Of a stretch of 64,000 nucleotides of DNA, positions 60,824 to 64,000 are shown one piece after another. A model generated the notes under the pieces. The model saw only the letters and a list, made by a program, of their open reading frames with translations. It made no database searches and was not told where the DNA came from. Where the stretch lies: NCBI RefSeq assembly GCF_023715205.1, contig NZ_JAMBNR010000002.1, positions 1 to 64,000 of the forward strand, given 5' to 3'. The stretch's first letter is position 1. Each line of letters begins with the position of its first letter. This DNA comes from Mesobacillus maritimus. Its GTDB lineage: Bacteria > Bacillota > Bacilli > Bacillales > Cytobacillaceae. The position numbers and the translations under genes were made by a program.

Positions 60824-62224
60824 TTAAGCGATATATTCTTCTCTGGCAATATCCTTGGCTTCTTGTTTAGTATAATATTTTCCTTTTGTGATGATGGCCA
60901 AGACAACCGTTAGAATACTCGCCAGGATCGCTGCAAAGAATGCGGCAGTGCTTTGGAGGAAGGTTCCCATAAACCCTAAAGCAGCGATGGTTCCGAGAAT
61001 ACTGGAAATGAGCAACGCTCCAACTCCGACTGGATTCCATTTATGCAGATTCTCTTGTCTAGCCTCATAATAGCCTGGGCCAATCTTTAAGAGTTTCTTA
61101 ACGAATATAGCATCACTTACTAAAACAGCTGCCCAAGATAATAAGAAAACGCCTTGGAAGGTAAGTACGGCTTCAAGGTGATTGACAATGTCTCCAAGCA
61201 TTAAAATGATGGCAGATACCCCTGTTACGACAACCCATACGCGTCGGCCAGGTTTAAAGTTGAAAACATTTTCAAAGAAGTTCGAAAGCGATAATGAACC
61301 ACTATAAATATTGGTCACATTGATGCGAACTTGAGTGATCATCGTAAATAAAGCTCCCCAAATTCCAAGAAGCGTTACAATGTATACGCCAGGGTTTGGC
61401 TCACCAAGGCGAACACCAAACCAAATGCCTAATCCACCCATCACTCCAAAACAAAAGATTTGCGGGATAAATCCAATGGCGAAACTTCCAATTTTGATAT
61501 CTTTTGGTTTAAGAAAACGAGCATAATCCGATGCAAGCAGGGGTGTTAAACCCATAATTCCGTGCTGCATCCCGATACAAAGCAAAAGAGCGGTCCCTCC
61601 AACTTGAACGTTTTCTGGCATATACGTCCAAAAACTCCCATCATATAGTGACGGTTTGAAAGCGGCGACAACAATTGCGGCAATTAAAAAAATGCCAAAC
61701 AGAGGCAAGGACCACTTTTGCAATTTATCTAATTGCTTGATTCCAAACCAATTTAATGGAATGACAATTGTCCCGAAGAATAAAATTAAAGCCCATTCAG
61801 GGATAACGGGGAAGAATTCATGGACTGCAGCGACTAAAATCAATCCTTCTAGTGCGCAGTACATAATAAAATTCGTAGCGTAAATTACGGAGGTTAATGA
61901 TGCTCCAATATAGCCAAATCCGCCGCCTCTTGATAATAAGTTCACGTTCATTCCTGATTTTGCAGATAAGTAGGCTATAAATGTTCCGAGAATCCCAGCA
62001 ACGATAATGGCATACACAGCCGAGATAATCGCATTGATGGCACCAAATTGTAGGGCCATCACACTGCCCATTTGGAAATAAAAAATCGCGGTTGCAATTC
62101 CAAATGTAATGTTGGTAATACTTAACCAACCCATATTTCTTTTGGCAAGAGGAACACGATCCAATGAGTAATCATCGCTCAACTCTTCGTTGAGATTGTT
62201 ACCTTTAGAGGTATCAGATCTCAA
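60824..62224 (-). CDS. NCS1-family permease, cytosine permease-like
   Basis: Membrane transporter of 466 residues with 12 helices. DDYSLDRVPLAKRNMGW before helix 1 and NITFGIATAIFYFQMGSVMAL are typical of CodB-type NCS1 carriers. LLSRGGGFGYIGAS and GLTPLLASDYARFLKPK (about 235-251) contain conserved substrate-site regions. Cytosine or another nucleobase is likely; hydantoin- or allantoin-type substrates are not excluded. No deaminase gene adjoins in the window. The TTG at 62224 follows AAAGGAG at 8 bases; a longer frame from 62275 has no site and a poor N-terminus. Confidence 0.85.
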   Translation of the reverse strand: MRSDTSKGNNLNEELSDDYSLDRVPLAKRNMGWLSITNITFGIATAIFYFQMGSVMALQFGAINAIISAVYAIIVAGILGTFIAYLSAKSGMNVNLLSRGGGFGYIGASLTSVIYATNFIMYCALEGLILVAAVHEFFPVIPEWALILFFGTIVIPLNWFGIKQLDKLQKWSLPLFGIFLIAAIVVAAFKPSLYDGSFWTYMPENVQVGGTALLLCIGMQHGIMGLTPLLASDYARFLKPKDIKIGSFAIGFIPQIFCFGVMGGLGIWFGVRLGEPNPGVYIVTLLGIWGALFTMITQVRINVTNIYSGSLSLSNFFENVFNFKPGRRVWVVVTGVSAIILMLGDIVNHLEAVLTFQGVFLLSWAAVLVSDAIFVKKLLKIGPGYYEARQENLHKWNPVGVGALLISSILGTIAALGFMGTFLQSTAAFFAAILASILTVVLAIITKGKYYTKQEAKDIAREEYIA

Positions 62225-62878
62225 TACTATCACTCCTTTTGTAAGTTTTTTCACAAGTACTAGCTTTGCAAACAAGTTGACATAATGAATTTGTAGTCAA
62301 CTATTTAAGGGTAACAATAAAAACCGGGTGTATTCAAACACGGAAAATGGATGGATTCTGTCATATAACACTTTAAGAGCACATTTATTCGTTAAATACT
62401 GTGTTTATCTTTGAAATGCTCCATTTCCGAATATATATTGAGGTTAAAAGGGTAATATCCGTATTTGGGGATTGAACGGAAAGTTTTAATCTGATTTTGG
62501 GAGAAATGATAAAGAAAAGCTTAACATGTTATTTGAAAAAGGCGATTAGTAATCTTCCATTGGACTCTTAACAAGATCAATGGAGTTTGTGCAGCCAATG
62601 TATTCCTAAATGTAACTCAATTAAATCGCTCTTGTTAACTTGAACACTTGTTCAAAAATGAACAACCAATTTGGGAATTGCTTTGTTACAATGAAACATA
62701 CAAGAAGTGAGAGCTTTTATGTAAAATAGACCATAATGAGCGGTGTCTTTATTGAAAACTAATAGAATGTTTTCAAAAAGAAACCATTAAACACAATGGT
62801 TCCTTTTTGAAAATATTAAGGGAAAGATAAAAACATAAGAATCTAATTTTTTATAGTTCAATCGTTGAGGGGTCGACC
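62225..62878. other. 650-bp intergenic region
   Basis: No gene is supported. It includes an inverted repeat TTGTTC...GAACAA (62648-62665), beside a second GAACACTTGTTC, both like regulator sites but with no adjacent gene start. I searched for a purine riboswitch core (GTTTCTACC-type) on the minus strand and found none. Confidence 0.45.
62774..62810. terminator. symmetric hairpin, possible terminator of the YheC/D gene
   Basis: CAAAAAGAAACCATT pairs with AATGGTTCCTTTTTG with one mismatch. It lies about 70 bases beyond the reverse-strand gene's stop codon. Confidence 0.6.
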
Positions 62879-63664
62879 CTATTTTTGGTTTTCATTTTGT
62901 TCTTTTAATAATCTCCTGCTAGTTCTGCGAATTTGACGCTCTTTCCTTCTTAGTCTTCTATAGAGTAGCGGGTCTCCTAATTTACGAAACATGCTATGAT
63001 CGGGGGTAGTATTCGCCTCGATAAACCATACTTTACCGTTTTTATCGACAGCCATATCCAATCCTACAATACAAAATGAAAATTGAGAATCAAGGACCTG
63101 ACAGATCTTAATACTGACTTCATTTAAGTCGGTCTGCGCTTTTTTATAATCAAAGTTATTTTTATTCGTTCCTAATGCCTGTTCTGCCGTGATAATGACA
63201 CCACCTCTGGCATTGTTGGTCACAACCATTTTAGGAGGTGAAATCTTTGCAGCCCAAGCGGATCTTCTCCATGTACCATTGATTTTATGCATAACAATTC
63301 GAAAATCAAAGGGACGTTCTAGGACGGTCGCAAGTTCGATCCCTTGTTGGATAAGATACTTTTTTGATGAATTCATTTTTTCTCTCAAAGCTATTAATGC
63401 TTGGTCGAGTGTCTCAAAAACTTCAGCCTTATCTTGATAGTGGATTTCATACTGTGAGTCTCCTAGCTTCTTTAAACGCATGACCCCAATCCCTATTCTT
63501 CCTACATTCGGCTTAATAAATAGGCTGGAGTATTGACGTATCATCTCTTTTGCTTTTTCTTCAGAATACCAATCTGTCATAGGTACATACTCTTTAAGTT
63601 CTGGATGATGGAGAAGGGGTAAGGTTTTTTTCATTTTGTCATTAAACGGTTGATGAATATCCAT
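62879..63664 (-). CDS. YheC/YheD-family ATP-grasp protein
   Basis: Protein of 261 residues of the YheC/YheD family of endospore coat-associated proteins, ATP-grasp fold. Visible are SSLFIKPNVGRIGIGVMRLK (ATP-binding strands, about 46-65), YLIQQGIELATVLERPFDFR (about 103-122), and IVGLDMAVDKNGKVWFIEAN (about 198-217), where the acidic residues bind magnesium. The tail is basic (RRLRRKERQIRR). B. subtilis relatives are coat-associated; the reaction is unknown. This copy is shorter than typical YheC/D proteins (about 360-450), lacking the N-terminal domain. AAAGGAGT precedes the ATG. Confidence 0.85.
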   Translation of the reverse strand: MDIHQPFNDKMKKTLPLLHHPELKEYVPMTDWYSEEKAKEMIRQYSSLFIKPNVGRIGIGVMRLKKLGDSQYEIHYQDKAEVFETLDQALIALREKMNSSKKYLIQQGIELATVLERPFDFRIVMHKINGTWRRSAWAAKISPPKMVVTNNARGGVIITAEQALGTNKNNFDYKKAQTDLNEVSIKICQVLDSQFSFCIVGLDMAVDKNGKVWFIEANTTPDHSMFRKLGDPLLYRRLRRKERQIRRTSRRLLKEQNENQK

Positions 63665-64000
63665 TGTTAACTCCTTTCAGTAAACAGAAGATTTTAAATA
63701 GCGGTTGAATTCCATTGATGACCCCGCTATTAGGTGTATAAACTCCATTGGCTAACCCACATTAATCCTGTTCGTCCAAATCTACTGCTTCTCCTTAATT
63801 GTCAACATTGTTATTTATTGTACATGCGTAGTGGCTATTTCTCTTATAGTTGTTTTCCTAGCATGCTGGTTGAGGAAGAGACTCATCCTTTGGCTTTTTC
63901 AAATATCTTTTACTCTCTTTATTGTATTGCCTATCTAAATAATGATGTAGTTCATTAGCCAAATTAGATTACCTAATTTATAGAAAAGTAAATTTTATAT
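63665..64000. other. right edge, no gene seen
   Basis: AT-rich sequence with the upstream region of the YheC/D gene. A 74-codon frame at 63734-63958 lacks a ribosome binding site and a protein-like composition, so I do not call it. Confidence 0.45.

Noticed and set aside
63734-63958. 74-codon frame at the right edge
   Set aside because: No ribosome binding site and low-complexity aromatic composition; likely chance.

Overview
The window looks like chromosomal DNA of an endospore-forming, low-GC Gram-positive bacterium of the Bacillaceae. It is AT-rich, with strong AGGAGG-type ribosome binding sites, frequent TTG and GTG starts, U-tailed hairpin terminators and lipoboxes. Gene families typical of Bacillus are present: RbsRKDACB, GntR-GntK-GntP, MalL/PgcM/GH65, bacillolysin, YhgE/Pip, a YheC/YheD spore-coat-associated ATP-grasp protein and an HPr kinase. 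I cannot name the species. Most of the window is ordinary metabolic chromosome; no prophage, plasmid, CRISPR array or defence island was found.

Layout. 1-130: 3' end of a group II intron (domains V and VI) just upstream of rhaD (299-1138). 1255-4494: YhgE/Pip membrane protein and a methyltransferase-fold protein. 4555-10647: two diverged copies of a module made of a dispersed repeat, a putative sigma-K promoter, an Asp-rich protein gene, a palindromic hairpin and a small protein gene; the second small gene is frameshifted. Between the copies lie small enzymes (SnoaL-like, VOC, DUF1801), a frameshifted VOC gene, a truncated YdeI/OmpD-associated fragment and a VWA lipoprotein. 10928-16040: small membrane proteins, a LysM amidase and an extracellular neutral protease.

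16258-25325 is a maltose/maltodextrin locus: a LacI-type regulator, five TAAACGTTTA operators, a binding protein and two permeases, alpha-glucosidase, beta-phosphoglucomutase and a GH65 phosphorylase. It imports oligosaccharides and splits them hydrolytically and phosphorolytically. 25521-31227 is a complete rbsRKDACB ribose operon with a perfect cre-like operator. 31529-38243 carries two transporters, purT behind a PurBox pair, a YdjM-type membrane protein and a nucleotidyltransferase-like protein. 38438-39682 encodes a family I.5 lipase, followed by twelve 52-bp tandem repeats (39809-40432) and nhaC.

42431-55428 is a mixture: a secreted GlpQ-like phosphodiesterase, a cytoplasmic BtuF-like protein, an XRE-AbrB fusion regulator translationally coupled to a macrolide-type glycosyltransferase, SstT, a histidine phosphatase, and a reverse-strand group of a PH-domain protein, an anchored protein and a protein with two retropepsin-like motifs. 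55881-59505 is a gntR-gntK-gntP gluconate operon with GntR operators. A divergent HPr kinase paralogue is transcribed away from it. The window ends with an NCS1 permease and the YheC/YheD protein.

The least explained signals are the seven-copy ~50-bp dispersed repeat, often just after terminators; the 52-bp array with a two-unit higher-order pattern; the HPr kinase paralogue with an altered signature motif; and the duplicated, partly decayed spore-type module.
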